Below, one piece after another: positions 37,611-48,770 of a stretch of DNA of 64,000 nucleotides. The notes under the pieces are model-generated. The model was not told where the DNA came from. It ran no database searches and saw only the letters and a program-made list of their open reading frames with translations. The position numbers and the translations under genes are program-made. The first letter of the stretch is position 1. Each line of letters begins with the position of its first letter. Where the stretch lies: positions 1 to 64,000 of the forward strand of contig WBZZ01002530.1 in NCBI GenBank assembly GCA_019918135.1, read 5' to 3'. This DNA comes from Paulinella micropora (Eukaryota; Cercozoa; Imbricatea; Euglyphida; Paulinellidae).

Positions 37611-38132
37611 ATGCCGCCGCGAATGAAGACTTCATGCATGGCTACAACTGGCACAATGGCGCCCAGGAAGTCTCTGTACAAAGCAGATGCCATGAACACC
37701 AAGCGCCAGCGCCCTGAGGCTGCTGGCAAGCAAACCGGCTCGACCAAGAAAGCCAAGACAGCGCCGAAGGTCCAAAAGTTCGCGTTGGTTTTGCGTAGTG
37801 ATGAGCCGATCGATGAGCCCTGGTGCAAGCAACGTCAGCAGTGCCGCCAAGTGTACGAAGACATTGCAAGCTCCGAGGAGAAATTGAAGGGGCTTTGCCG
37901 GCGGGTTGCGGAGTGCAAGGAGGACGAGCTCCGTGCCTTGAATTCGACGCTGCTGCAGGCTTTGGTGGGCGCGAGTTCCATAGCAGAGTCTCACAGATTA
38001 GCCATGCAAACAATTACAGAAATTGGATGCGAAAGTTGCTGCTTCTACCCCTGCGACAAGTGTGGCGAGCTCAACCATTGCGAGGATGCGCACAAATGCG
38101 TCTGCGGCTTGGGTGGTGCGTCGGATGAGTAG
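37611..38132 (+). CDS. small Cys/His-rich protein with basic N-terminus (unit B)
   Basis: The 173-residue frame is intact and identical to unit A except for one residue (Cys for Ser after EPW). All cysteines and histidines of the C-terminal cluster are kept. See 21137-21658 for the features. Confidence 0.7.
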   Translation: MPPRMKTSCMATTGTMAPRKSLYKADAMNTKRQRPEAAGKQTGSTKKAKTAPKVQKFALVLRSDEPIDEPWCKQRQQCRQVYEDIASSEEKLKGLCRRVAECKEDELRALNSTLLQALVGASSIAESHRLAMQTITEIGCESCCFYPCDKCGELNHCEDAHKCVCGLGGASDE

Positions 38133-38474
38133 ACTCTGGCGCTGAGAATTGTATACAAGTAAATAAGTCAAGCTTTTATTAAAGAAAACGTTTCTCTTTT
38201 CCGTTTCTCACATAGAATTTGTCGCCAAATTGTCTGTGTGTGTTTCCCCGGAAAATCTGCCCCAAAACCGCTTGTGATTGCCTCCTTTCGGCCGTATCGA
38301 TAAAACTGGTTTTTCCAACGGCACAATTGGATTTTGTTTTTAGACTAGAAATCTGGGGCACCTTTCGATCAGAGCCCCGATCGCCGGTCGCAAACCCCCC
38401 TCCACTTGTCGCCTTCTGCGCTGACCTGCTTGCTGTACTGTGCTCTTCATAGTCCCTCTCCCGAATTTTTTTAA
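38133..38474. other. intergenic region between convergent genes (unit B)
   Basis: Nearly identical to 21659-22000, including the minus-strand AATAAA at about 38172-38178. No gene is accepted. Confidence 0.4.
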
Positions 38475-39043
38475 TTAAAGTTTGACAAAGTCTTCCATTT
38501 GCCACTGAGAACTAGGACAGGGTTTTGTCTTGATTCTTATCAACCTTGTACACACCTCGAGAAACATGTCATAGCTACTAAATTTCTTTATGCACTCCCG
38601 AATCAGGCTTTGCAGCTTGTCATTGTCGATCGGACCTACGTTGTCGAAGTCTTGGAATGCAAATTCCAGTATCCTGGCCACTTCATTACGTTTGAGGTAC
38701 AAAGCCACCCCGCACCCAAAGTCTTCAGTTGCCGCTACTTGGATGGATGCGTACAGCCCTGGAAGGCTAGGAAAACGCTGCTTGAAAGCCTTGTTGAATT
38801 CCTCGACGGGCTTTTCCCAGCAATCAGGGTGTTTGTAGCTTTGGCTAAGCCTGAAAGCTTGGTTTTCAAATTGCTTCTTCATGGCTTCCTCGCCGCCCCA
38901 AACTCTTAGGCCCTTTGACACCTCCGCAAGCTTTGCGAGGTCTGCCCCACTTAAAAATTCTGTTATCACGTCATTTAGTATGTCATCAGGCACTTTGGTA
39001 AAAAAAGACTATTGCATTGCATGCAGGCATTGGGAACGCTCAT
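38475..39043 (-). pseudogene. F-box protein, start region frameshifted (unit B)
   Basis: The F-box and the rest of the protein are open (172 codons from a GTG). One A is missing from the A-run at about 39000 (7 against 8 in unit A), so the ATG at 39043 is out of frame with the F-box. Unless a non-ATG start is used, this copy is not translated. A few residue differences from unit A occur in the body (for example VAATEDF against VAASEDF). Confidence 0.65.
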
Positions 39044-39215
39044 GGCAAAACGTTTCGTTTTGTGTATCAGACGGAGTGACAGGGGTTGTGGTCAGGCCAG
39101 CGTCGCAGATGGTGTCGCGACCTATTCACGATGAATAGTTTGAAAAAGGCGCGGGGGAGAGAGGGGGAAGGGGGGGGGGGGGCTTTCTAGGGGCGTTTCC
39201 GTAATTCTATCGCCT

Positions 39216-39344
39216 TTATCCCATATACCAGTTAAAGCAATCAAGCAGACTGACCCCGTAACTGGCTAGAACAAAGAGGCTCAAGCACAGGAGGACGATG
39301 GCGCTGATGCCTAGCTTGGGAATTGCACGATAGTGTCGAGACAT
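39216..39344 (-). CDS. 42-residue single-TM miniprotein (unit B)
   Basis: Open frame of the same length as in unit A, with the same basic leader and hydrophobic segment. The few base differences I can see are mostly third-position. Confidence 0.5.
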   Translation of the reverse strand: MSRHYRAIPKLGISAIVLLCLSLFVLASYGVSLLDCFNWYMG

Positions 39345-39359
39345 ATACAAGTAAGTAAG

Positions 39360-39932
39360 TCAAGCTTTTATTAAAGAAAACTTTTTTTTTGTATGCAAAT
39401 TGAGCATCCCGTGCAAGTCGTGCCAGTAGTATTGGAAATATTGCTGCAAGTTGACGGAGCTAAAGGTGAGGCCGGCGACGCGTGCAGACGTGAGTGTCTG
39501 GAACAGGCGCTGGTACGCGAGGGCCCAGGCACTGAGGCGTGCGCTTTCTTGCTCGGCCCTGGGACCGCGCAGGTCCAATCTGCCTTCATAGGTAAAATGT
39601 GAGAGGGGCAGGCCCAGTAGGAGCGTCAGTTCTGTGAGCCCTGCTAACGCGGTGCAACAGTGCCGAAAAAAGGTAAGGCCCGGGTGCCCGCTCTGGACGC
39701 GGCCGCCCGCCACGCAAGGCCCCTTGTCTAGTATCGAGACAGACACTGGACGCAGCAGCCGCAGCGCGGCCAGGTCATCTTCACCGGGCTTGGCGCGGGC
39801 CTGTTGGTTGGAAAGACGCAACCGGAGGAACGCGGGCGCGGGCCCCCCAAGCGGGCACAGGAGCTGGTGCAGCCGGGCCAAGAGGCCCGGCTGCCAGAAG
39901 AAGTCATCGTCTTGCCCGAAGAGCCGCCCCAT
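39360..39932 (-). CDS. unrecognised Leu-rich protein (unit B, intact)
   Basis: From the likely start MGRLFGQDDDFFWQP this copy is open for 190 codons, without the 2-bp loss that breaks unit A. It has Leu-rich helices, one moderately hydrophobic stretch (LAGLTELTLLLGLPL, about residues 95-110), then a charged helical region (AEQESARLSAWALAYQRLF) and an aromatic C-terminal helix. No domain is recognised. The frame ends by running through a poly(A)-signal-like CTTTAATAAAAGCT, so the exact C-terminus differs between units because of a T-run difference. Confidence 0.55.
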   Translation of the reverse strand: MGRLFGQDDDFFWQPGLLARLHQLLCPLGGPAPAFLRLRLSNQQARAKPGEDDLAALRLLRPVSVSILDKGPCVAGGRVQSGHPGLTFFRHCCTALAGLTELTLLLGLPLSHFTYEGRLDLRGPRAEQESARLSAWALAYQRLFQTLTSARVAGLTFSSVNLQQYFQYYWHDLHGMLNLHTKKKFSLIKA

Positions 39933-40599
39933 GCCCTCCTCGTACGCAGACCTACTCCCCCCTCCTCTCGTTCCTTGTTTGCGCGTGCAAACGCGTTCTA
40001 AAAAAAATTCTTTTCCACTTTTCATTTTGTTCGTATTTCCGCAGATCTTGCAGAGAGAGGGGGGGGGGCGCCCCCCCCCCTTTTTTTCCTCTTCCCTCTC
40101 CTTGAGCCCCCTGAGCCCGGGGGCTCAAAGAACAGGGGAAGGGCAAAGGGAGAGGGGAAGAGCGCGGAAGCTAAAAGAAAAATGCATGAAACGCCTCAAC
40201 TAAGCCCCCCAATGCCGATCACCCCCCCCCCTCCCCCCTTCCCATTTTTGTCGAGCTTTAGTAAAAAAAATCTTGCAATTTCTTGGTGCCCCTGCCCTCC
40301 CTCTCCCTCTCCTTGCTCTCCTTTAAATTTGTTTTGTGCCTCCTGTCCCCTGAGCCCAGGGGGCTCAAGGAGCAGGGAAGGCTTTTTAATTTGAGTCTAA
40401 CCTGTAGACTTGGGCCCGTGCACGTACCAGCAAGCCCCCTTGTAGACTTTCGAGTAAGTTTCCCAAACCTTTGCGCGTAAATTCAGTGCCATATTAGTAT
40501 TCAGTGCCAAGTGTAATACTTTGTCGAGCTTTTAATTAAGCGTAAATTGTCTTTTTTGTACTCTCGCGGGGCGCGATATTGTCAAATTTTGGACGGGAT

Positions 40600-41620
40600 A
40601 CGGCTGAAAGAGGCAGTTCCGTCTGTCATTTGGCGCCAAATTGTGCCGTCCGGAGGTAGGGTGCGTGATACGGCTGAAAAAGGCAGTACGTCTGAGACTT
40701 CCCGGGGAAGCAGCCGTAAGCACCGATTTGGCGCCAAAATCTACTTGCGCAAAAAGAAAATCCACACAGACGCCCCAACGCCGCCGTGAAGAAGACGTCC
40801 TCCCCCTCCCTCTCACTCTCGTCGACCTTTGTCGCCCCTCTCACCTTTGTCGCCCCGCTCCCCTTTGCTCTGCACCTCCCTGCCTCTAGGGAAGGTGAGA
40901 GGGCCGAAAAACATTTTCGTGTGAGTAAAAGACGTACCGTTTCTCCCCCACGGGAAAGCGTCCGATTTCTCTGCTAGCCGCCGGAACGACCCCTGCTGAA
41001 TTTGGGGCTAAATTGTGCCGTCCGGAGGTAGGGTGCGTGATACGGCTGAAAAAGGCAGTACGTCTTAGCTTTCCCGGGTAAACAACCGTAAGCGCCAATT
41101 TGGCGCCAAAATCTACTTGCGCAAAAAGAAAATCCACAAACGCCCCAACGCCGCCGTGAGGAAGACGTCCTCCCCCTCCCTCTCACTTTCATCGCCCCTC
41201 TCACTTTCATCGCCCCTCTCACCTTCGTCGCCCCTCTCACCTTTGTCGCCCCGCTCTCCTTTGCTCTGCACCTCCCTGCCTCTAGGGAAGGTGAGAGGGC
41301 CGAAAAACATTTTCGTGTGAGTAAAAGGCGTACCGTTTCTCCCCCACGGGAAAGCGTCCGATTTCTCTGCTAGCCTCCGGAACGAACCCTGCAAAATTTG
41401 GCGCCAAATTGTGCCGTCCGGAGGTAGGGTGCGTGATACGGTTGAGAAAGGCACTACGTCTGAGCCTTCCCGGGGAAACAGCCGTAAGCGCCAATTTGGC
41501 GCCAAAATCTACTTGCGCGACAAGAAAATCCCACACAGACGCTCGGCTGGGCCGCCGTGAGGAAGACGTCCTCCCCCTCCCTCTCACTTTCGTCGCCCCT
41601 CTCACCTTTGTCCTCTGCTT
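40600..41620. repeat. hr-like tandem array with TTTGGCGCCAAA palindromes (unit B)
   Basis: Same three-unit structure as 24100-25110, but the minisatellite copy numbers differ between units: the first block has two fewer CTCACC repeats and the second several fewer. The array therefore changes length quickly even between recently duplicated copies. Confidence 0.65.
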
Positions 41621-42199
41621 ATTCCTCCCCCCCTCCCCTCATCCCTCCTCAGAGCGCGTGCAAACGCGTTCCAAAAAAAATTGTTGCGTTCCACTTTTTA
41701 TATTCCCGCAGATATTTCCGCATATCCTTGCAGAGGGGAGAGGCAGGGAAGGAGGAGCAGGGGCGCGCCAAGAAAATGTAATTTACGCTGAATTAAAGCT
41801 CGAAGGTGTCCTGTCCGTGCCATAGCTCGGCCACCGTGCGCAAGACCTGCGGAAATTTGAAAAGAGGAAAAGAATTTTTTTTTGCCCGACAAGAAAAAAA
41901 AAACAGACGAGTGGAAGAAGGGGGGGAGGGAGTAGAGGAGAGAGAGGAAGAGTGGTAGGGGCGCGCTTTACAAGAAAAGTCTTCTTTAATTAAAACTCGA
42001 CAAGGTCTTATATTTGACACTGAGAATTAGAAGATGAAGAGAATTGACGCTGAATTAAAGCTCGACGGCCTTACACTTGGCACTGAAAACTAGGAGCGGA
42101 GCACTGCGCTCCAGCACGCCCCTGCGGCGAATGGATGGGCGGTGGTTAATGTGCCAGGAGGACAAGAGCCTCACTACCCGACAGCGTCCTGTCCGCCAT

Positions 42200-42500
42200 G
42201 GCTCGGCCACCGTGCTCAAGGTCAGAAAAATATGAAAAGAGGAAAAAAAGAATTTTTGCTTGACAACAAAGGGAACAGACGGGGGTAGAAGGGGGGGAGG
42301 GACGGAGGAAGAGAAGGGGGGGGGAAGAAGGGGCGGTGTGCTTTCCCCCCGTCCCCCTCGTCCCTCTGTTCCTTGTCCCTGCTATCCCCCTCCCCTCTTC
42401 CCTCCTCAGAGCGCGTGCAAACACGTTCCAAAAAAACTTTCTTTTCCACTTTTCATATTCCCGCAGATATTTCCGCAGATCTTGCAGAGGGAAGGGGCAG
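42200..42500. repeat. fold-back element (unit B, first)
   Basis: Counterpart of 25690-26010, shortened by several G-run contractions in the central purine tract. Confidence 0.6.
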
Positions 42501-43424
42501 GGAAGGAGGAAGCACGAATTGTCTTAGTCCACTGTCCGAGAATCGGAACGGGAGAGCAAAGGGGCAGATGGAGGGACAAGCACGATCTGTCTTTGCTTCC
42601 CACTTGAGAACAGGGAGGAGCGGGAGAGGGAGGAGGGCGCGCCAAGAAAGTACAAAACAAAAATTACGCTGAATTAAAACTCGACAAAGTCGTACACTTG
42701 CCACTGAGAACGGGGAGAGGGAGAGGGAAGGGGAGGGGCGGGGTGGCTTTAGTGGATGCGTTGCATGTATTTATTTTGTTTGAAGCTTCTGCGCCATGCA
42801 CCCTTCCCCTCCCCTGCTCCTTGAGCCCCCTGGGCTCAGGGGAGAAAGGATGGTGGCAAAAAGGATTTCTGAATGGGGGGGGGGCGCCCCGGCTCGGGCT
42901 CAGTGATATCTTAGTTTTTTTGTCAGTTTTGCCCCCTACTCTTTGAGCCCCCCGGGCTCAGGGGGGGGGGGGAATGGAGTAGAAAGGAGAGAGGAAGGGG
43001 CAGGGGGGAGTGGGGCGCCAAGAAAGTGCAAGAAAAATCACGCTGAATTAAAACTCGACAAAATCTTACACTTGACACTGAGAATTAGGAGATGGAGAGA
43101 ATTGACGCTGAATTAAAGCTCGACAAGGCATTACACTTGACACTTGCAACGGCACCCTCAGGCTGCCGCAGCATCCGGCCCACGTCATGTTTCTGCGGTA
43201 GCCTATATTAGAACCCAGGCTGGCACCGTCTGTGCTCTGCTCGCGCGTCAAGAGAGTGCGAAAAAGAATACGCTGAATTAAAGCTCGACGGCGTCCTGTC
43301 CGTGCCAATATTAAAGCTTTATCAGGGATTTCTTTTTAATCATTTCTTTTTTGTACGTTCTTAGCGCGCCCCTGCTCCTCCCCCTTCCCACTGCCACTCC
43401 CGACAATTCGTGCTTCCTCCTTCC

Positions 43425-43750
43425 CTGCCTCTTCCCTCTACAAGATCTGCGGAAATAGGAAAAATATGAAAAGTGGAAAAGAAAATTTTTTTGGAACGCG
43501 TTTGCACGCGCAAACAAGGGACGGGGGAGGGGGGGATAGCAGGGGACAAGGAGAAGAGGAGGGAACGGGGGGGGGGGGGAGGAGCATTTCCCCTCCCTTC
43601 CTCCCTGCCCTTCGTCTTCCCCCCTTCCTCTTCCTCCCTCACCCCCCCCCCTTCTTTCCCCCCCGTCTGTTTCCTTTATTGTCGGGCAAAAAAATTGTTT
43701 TTCCTCTTTTCATATTTTTCTGACCTTGCGTACGGTGGCCGAGCCATGGC
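43425..43750. repeat. fold-back element (unit B, second)
   Basis: Counterpart of 26940-27270 in unit A, with the same opposite orientation. Confidence 0.6.
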
Positions 43751-44199
43751 ACGAACAGGACGCCGTCGGAGTTGTGAGGCCTTTGGTCCTCCTAGTACAT
43801 TGACCACCGCCCATTTATTCGCTGCAGGGTCATGCTGGAGCACGGTGCCCCGCTCCTAGTTTTCAGTGCCCAAGTGTAAGACAGTCGAGCTTTATTTCAG
43901 CGCATTCTTTTTCGCACTCTCTTAGCCACCCCCCCTACCCCTTCCCTCTCCCGCTCCCAATTCCGATTCTCAGACAGGGGAAGAGGGGGGGGGAGGCAAA
44001 GACAGATCGTGCTTGGAGAGAGGGAATTTTTTTTTTGCTCGACAACCAAAGAAACAGACGGGCAGGGGGAGGGGGGAGAAAAAGGGGAGCGGGGGAAAAA
44101 GGGGGGAGGGAAGGGGGCGCTCCTCTCTCCCCTTTTCCCTCCGTTCCCCCTCCCATTTTTTTTCAAACAGGATTTTTCTCTTTCTCTGTCAATCTTTTT

Positions 44200-44350
44200 T
44201 TTTGCACAAAATTTGTCGCCAAATTTGCGTATGTGTGCGCCTGGAATGACATGGCCGAAAAGGGTAGTATTGCCAGAAAAGCTGGAAACGCTGCCTTTTT
44301 CTGCCATATCACATTCACGGACCGCCAAGCCGCCTTCGCTATTTTGCGCC
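44200..44350. repeat. GGCCGAAAAAGGCAGC-type hairpin repeat (unit B)
   Basis: Counterpart of 27715-27870, with inverted arms at about 44250-44316. Confidence 0.6.
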
Positions 44351-44446
44351 AATAACGTGTAAAATTTTTTCATTCAAGTTCGACAAAGTCTTACACTTGG
44401 CATTTAAACTAAGAGAGGGAGAAGGAAGAGGTAGGGGAGGGGGATC

Positions 44447-45376
44447 TTAGTAGAGACGATTCACGTAATTATCTTTTTTGGTAGCTTCTGCGCCCTTCAC
44501 ACCCCCCCCCCCCCCGTCAGGAGGTTGCAACTCCGACAATGTGGCGGGGAGGGATTGAAACTTAGTGGGGTGCCAGAAAGCCATCTGCCAACCTTCATTG
44601 ACGACTCCGAAAATGCCAAAGGGCCAGATCAGGCACACCGTGCCTCCCGCCACTTTTCCGTACACCTCCCACACATACAGAGAGGCAGACATATAGAGAA
44701 ACATAATGCCCAGGAGAGTGGTAAATACGGGTGCCCCAAGCGGTGTCTGGAAACGAGCCATAAACTGCAACGACTCCTTTTCATCGTACGCTCCGAGAAA
44801 CAGCGAGGCTACGCCACTGAGCATAAGAGCAAACCACGTGTTGCCCGATGCCATCCACGTCCAGAGCACGTAATATTGTGTGATGAAAGAAGATTGCAGT
44901 CCGTCGTTTTTCGGCAGAGCGGGAAGCATAGCAAAGGTGATGGTAAAGAGCAGAGCGCCGCAGATGGCGGTATTGGACCAGTTGCTTAAAAGCGCTTCCT
45001 TCTTTCTCATGGACGAACCGTGGCCCATGATGAGAAATCCCAGTTTTGCAGACAGGTGAATCCCCCCGATAAAGCACAAGACCTGAAGAATCATGCACGG
45101 AATCGAAACCCAGAGGATAGACTCCAGTCCCGTCATTTTCCAGTTGGCATGTGCATCGTTAAACATTGCTACTGCGAACGCACAGCCTGACGGGCCGAAG
45201 CCGGAGAGCCAAACAAAAACCCACCGCCGCCACTTGGATAGGCGGGACTCGTGGTCGGCCATGCCCCTCGACAGCGCTATTGTCTCCAATTCAGAATTGG
45301 CGAGAGCAAACGGGCGGTGATCGTTTGCTGTCGGGGGGACTCCCGCGAGAACCTCCTCTTCAATTATTGTTTCCAT
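44447..45376 (-). CDS. six-TM membrane protein (unit B, longer C-terminus)
   Basis: Identical to the unit A protein through all six membrane segments. One extra C in the C-tract at about 44500-44516 shifts the end into another frame, giving 309 instead of 292 residues with a tail KGAEATKKDNYVNRLY. Which end is native cannot be told from the sequence. The poly-Gly run before it is likely to be slippery both in vivo and in sequencing. Confidence 0.75.
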   Translation of the reverse strand: METIIEEEVLAGVPPTANDHRPFALANSELETIALSRGMADHESRLSKWRRWVFVWLSGFGPSGCAFAVAMFNDAHANWKMTGLESILWVSIPCMILQVLCFIGGIHLSAKLGFLIMGHGSSMRKKEALLSNWSNTAICGALLFTITFAMLPALPKNDGLQSSFITQYYVLWTWMASGNTWFALMLSGVASLFLGAYDEKESLQFMARFQTPLGAPVFTTLLGIMFLYMSASLYVWEVYGKVAGGTVCLIWPFGIFGVVNEGWQMAFWHPTKFQSLPATLSELQPPDGGGGGVKGAEATKKDNYVNRLY

Positions 45377-45494
45377 CTCAAATAGCTTCCTTTCCTCTCT
45401 CTCTCTTTTTAGTTACTATTACCAATAGTTGTTTTTTATTGAAGAGTTCTTCCCTCTCTCTGGCCCTTTCTCTTTCTGTTGGAAATCTGCGGCC
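45377..45494. promoter_or_regulatory. bidirectional promoter region, six-TM gene / hydrolase (unit B)
   Basis: Identical in layout to 28894-29011, including the CT tract and the CCAAT-type site. Confidence 0.4.
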
Positions 45495-46891
45495 ATGGCG
45501 GGTCTGTACGAGGGGTTGTCGCTTGGGCTGACGTTGTTTCTGGTCTTGTCGGACGTGTATCTCTTAGTTTCGTCTTCTTCCTCGGCGTTGCTCAGGCTCT
45601 TGGCGTGGGCCACGCTCACGGGCTGGCTGATTTGTGAGTTGGCATGGAAGAGCTATATTAGGTTTGCCCATCGTAGGATGATCGAACACTGGAGGACTGA
45701 GCGTAGCCATAGCAATCCAAGCGATCTTGATATACTATCGTGCTTGGAATTTTTCCGGAAAGCAGACGCGCAACAGATCGAGGCTGCCGTGGCTCCTCTT
45801 GTCAACTTCCGCGCCTTGGCGGTGTGCTCAGATCAGGAACTGCGCCAAGTGTTTTGTGACATTCTGTGCGCTGGCGGGGCGGGGCGCAGGCGCGGAAAAG
45901 GAATCTAGCCTTGGCGGGGAGGCTGTTGGCAGCAGTGAGGCGTCACTTCCCGCGTGGCCGCGAGCCCGCCCGCAGTTTCTCTTCCATCTGGGAGATGCGA
46001 CCCCACGCTCTGGACTTGCCCTGGATCACCAATCGCGTGATGTACGCCTTGGACTCGCTTCTGTGCGCCTACGTCTGCTGGAAGGGCCAGGTGGTCTGGC
46101 AAGCCCGCGACGCGGATTTTCCTCTTGTCGTTCGGGGACCTGTGCGCCCAGCCTCACGTGTCGTCCTGCTCTTCCATGGCGCCACCTGCAAGTTTGCAGC
46201 GATCTGGAACTTGCTACGAGCAATCCCCGCCGGTGAGGTGGTGGTGGCGCCCGTCTTTGCTCCGCTTTGGTACTTTGGCGAACTCACCGCGACCAGCTCG
46301 GGCGTTACCCTCGACAGATTCTTGGCTCGACTACACGCCTACTTGCAAAGCTTGGGAATCAGGGAAATTAGTATTGTGGGCTGGTCTCTAGGGGCTGTGG
46401 TGAGTCATGGTTTCCTGCACAGGTATGGCGGTGGCTACCGCGTTCGTTCCTGCGTCCTGATTGAGCCTGTGCTTACGGTGTCTGCCTGCACGCTGGCGTA
46501 CGGGGCAGTCTGCCAGCCGTTCTCAGAGATCCTGTCGATCCTGACACGGCGCGGCGGGTCCTCGAACCCCTGGGTATCCAGGCTTTTTGCAGCTTTTCTG
46601 ATGCACGAAGAGCTAGGTCGTTGCTATTTTAAGTTTCTGCCCTATCGCTTCTGTTTCTGGCCTCACTGCTCTCACAATCTTCTGGATTCCCCGAGCACTC
46701 TCTTCCTGCTTTCGGCAAAGGACCCCCTAACCTACTACGATCTGCCCTACATGCAAACAATGTTCCCACAGAGTTTTACGCACATGGAGCCGGGCTTTCA
46801 CGGGTCGTGGCTTGGTCGAGCAAGCCTAGCCGCTCGGATTGAGCGATGGTTTGATAAGCAAAGCCACACGAGTCCGAGAGAATGTCTCTAG
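45495..46891 (+). pseudogene. alpha/beta hydrolase, G-run frameshift (unit B)
   Basis: One G is missing in GCTGGCGGGGCGGGGC (about 45872-45880; unit A has GCTGGCGGGGGCGGGGC), so the N-terminal frame ends at TAG 45908. The hydrolase core is open in another frame to 46891 with the G-W-S-L-G nucleophile elbow, acid and His intact. The membrane anchor and the core are thus separated. A protein from an internal start at 45866 would contain the core without the anchor. One residue near the lid differs from unit A (YGAV against YGEV). Confidence 0.7.
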
Positions 46892-48166
46892 GTTTGTAGG
46901 AATGTACAAAAAAAAGTTAAAAGAAAACCTTTGACAAAGTTTTAATCTTGGCACCGAAAACTAAAAGAGGGAGAGGAAAGGGGCGGGGGAGGGGGAAGAA
47001 AGTAAAAGGCCAGCTGAAGAGGGAAGAGGGGGATGGGAAAATGGGAAGGGAGGGGGGAGATAATGTGGTAACGCTACTCTTTCCCCCTTTTCTTTTCATT
47101 CGGAAAGGGAAAAAAGCATACCTGTAACTCACAACACAACCCTTCCCTCTCACCTTTGTCGCCCCTCTCACCCTTCCCTCTCACCTTTGTCGCCCCTCTC
47201 ACCCTTGTCGCCCTGCTCCCCTTTGCTCTGCACCTCCCTGCCTCTAGGGAAGGTGAGAGGGCCGAAAAACATTTTCGTACGAGTAAAAGGCGTACCGTTT
47301 CTCACCGCGGAAAAACGTCCGATTTCTCTGCTAGCCTCCGGAACGGCCGGTTCATTTGGCGCCAAATTGTGCCGTCCGGAGGTAGGGTGCGTGATACGGT
47401 TGACAAAGGCAGTACGTCTTAGCCTTCCCGGGGAAGCAGCCGTAAGCGCCAATTTGGCGCCAAAATCTACCTGCGCAAAAAGAAAATCACACACAGACGC
47501 CCCAACGCCGCCGTGAGGAAGACGTCCTCCCCCTTCCCTCTCACTCTCGTCGCCCCTCTCACTCTCGTCGCCCCCTCTCACTTTCATCGCCCCTCTCACC
47601 TTCGTCGCCCCTCTCACCTTTGTCCTCTGCTTATTCCTCCCCCCCTCCCCTTGTCCCTTGTTTGCGCACCGTGCTCGAGCACGACCCTGCGGCGGATGGA
47701 TGGCGCGGTGGTCATTGTGCTAGGGGGGTAAGGGGTCTCACAACCCCGACGGCGTCCTGTCCGTGCCATGACTCGACCACTGTGTGCAAGGTCAGAAAAA
47801 TATGAAAAATATGAAAAGAGGAAAGAAAAAATTTTGTCTGACAACCAAAGAAACAGACGAGCAAGGGGAGGGGGCGGAGAAGGGCAAGGGGGGAGAGCAG
47901 CAGCCACCGCCCTACTGTCGCATCTGCCGCAGCACCGTTAACGCAAAAGAGGGGGAGGGAGACGCCTCCTTCTCTGTTCGTGTACTAGTTAGCTACTTGG
48001 CTAGCCCCGGAGGCGTTGCATGTATTTATTTTGTTTGTAGCGCCGTTAAGGCAAACCCCCCAGAGACTGGCAGGCAGTTGGGAGAGAGAAAGAGCAGCAC
48101 GCGGCACATCCCCCTCCCTCCTCAGAGCAGGGGGAGGGTGCAAAAATAAGTAAACTTTTTTTGGAG
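46892..48166. repeat. gene-poor dispersed-repeat region (unit B end)
   Basis: Counterpart of 30410-31685, with one hr-like unit at 47143-47640, a half fold-back element at about 47790-47860 and the boundary sequence at 48141-48166. No gene is seen. Confidence 0.7.
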
Positions 48167-48169
48167 GCC

Positions 48170-48270
48170 ACCGATTGAGGGGGGGGGGGGGGGCGCCCCC
48201 CCCCACCCCTTTCTTTCTTCCCTTCCTCTGACCCCCTGAGCCCGGGGGGCTCAAGGAGCAGGGGAAGGGG
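48170..48270. repeat. G-run/C-run switch with GAGCCCC hairpin
   Basis: CCACCGATTGAGG leads into a G-run, CGCC, a C-run, a pyrimidine stretch and then CTGAGCCCGGGGGGCTCAAGG, a perfect or near-perfect hairpin. The same order recurs at 51679-51800 and 58045-58160 and, inverted, at 61950-62080 and 63395-63510. Confidence 0.7.
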
Positions 48271-48489
48271 GAATTGGGAGCGGGAGGGAAGGGGGAGGGT
48301 AGGGGCGCCAAGAGAGTGCGAAAAGGAATGCGCCGAATTAAAGCTCGACGGTCTTACATTTGGGCACTGAAAACTAGGAGCAGGGCACCGTGCTCCAGCA
48401 CGACCCTGCGGCGAATGAATGGGCGGTGATCATTGTGATAGGAGGACAAAGGCCTCACTACCCCGACGGCATCCTGTCCATGCCATGGC

Positions 48490-48770
48490 TCGGCCACCGT
48501 GCGCAAGATCAGCGGGAATATGAACAGAGGAAAAAAAATCTTTGCCCGACAACAAAGGAAACAAACGGGGGGGGAAGACAAAGGGCAGAGAGGAAGGGAG
48601 GGAAATGCTCCTTCCCCCCCCCCCCCTCCCTTTCTCCTTGTCCCCTGCTATCCCCTCGTCCCTCCTCAGAGCGCGTGCAAACGCGTTCCAAAAAGATTTT
48701 CTTTTCCACTTTTCATATTCCCGCAGATATTTCCGCAGATCTTGCAGAGGGAAGAGGCAGGGAAGGAGGA
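48490..48770. repeat. fold-back element (right region, first)
   Basis: The left arm GCAAGATCAGCGGGAATATG and the right arm CATATTCCCGCAGATATTTC...CTTGC are inverted copies. The centre switches from purine-rich to C-rich. Confidence 0.65.

Larger units (their letters stand above)
39933..44446. repeat. gene-poor dispersed-repeat mosaic (unit B)
   Basis: Counterpart of 23446-28014. It holds GAGCCCC hairpins near 40105, 40350, 42815 and 42940, an hr-like array at 40600-41620 (with TTTGGCGCCAAA near 40632, 40730, 41100, 41400 and 41493), fold-back elements at 42200-42500 and 43425-43750, tail-repeat copies and the hairpin repeat at 44200-44350. Relative to unit A the first hr unit carries an extra insertion of about 60 bp near 40615. 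No gene is accepted. Confidence 0.75.
31686..48166. repeat. 16.4-kb tandem duplication, unit B
   Basis: Second copy of the block described for unit A, in direct orientation and immediately adjacent. It ends at AAAATAAGTAAACTTTTTTTGGAGG (48141-48166), beyond which unit A has no counterpart. It carries one clear extra insertion of about 60 bp at 37405-37464 and many homopolymer-length differences. Confidence 0.95.

Noticed and set aside
15275..48166. Transposition of the whole 16.4-kb unit as a discrete element
   Set aside because: There is no terminal inverted repeat or target duplication at the unit ends. Repeat-mediated unequal exchange explains the tandem order more simply.
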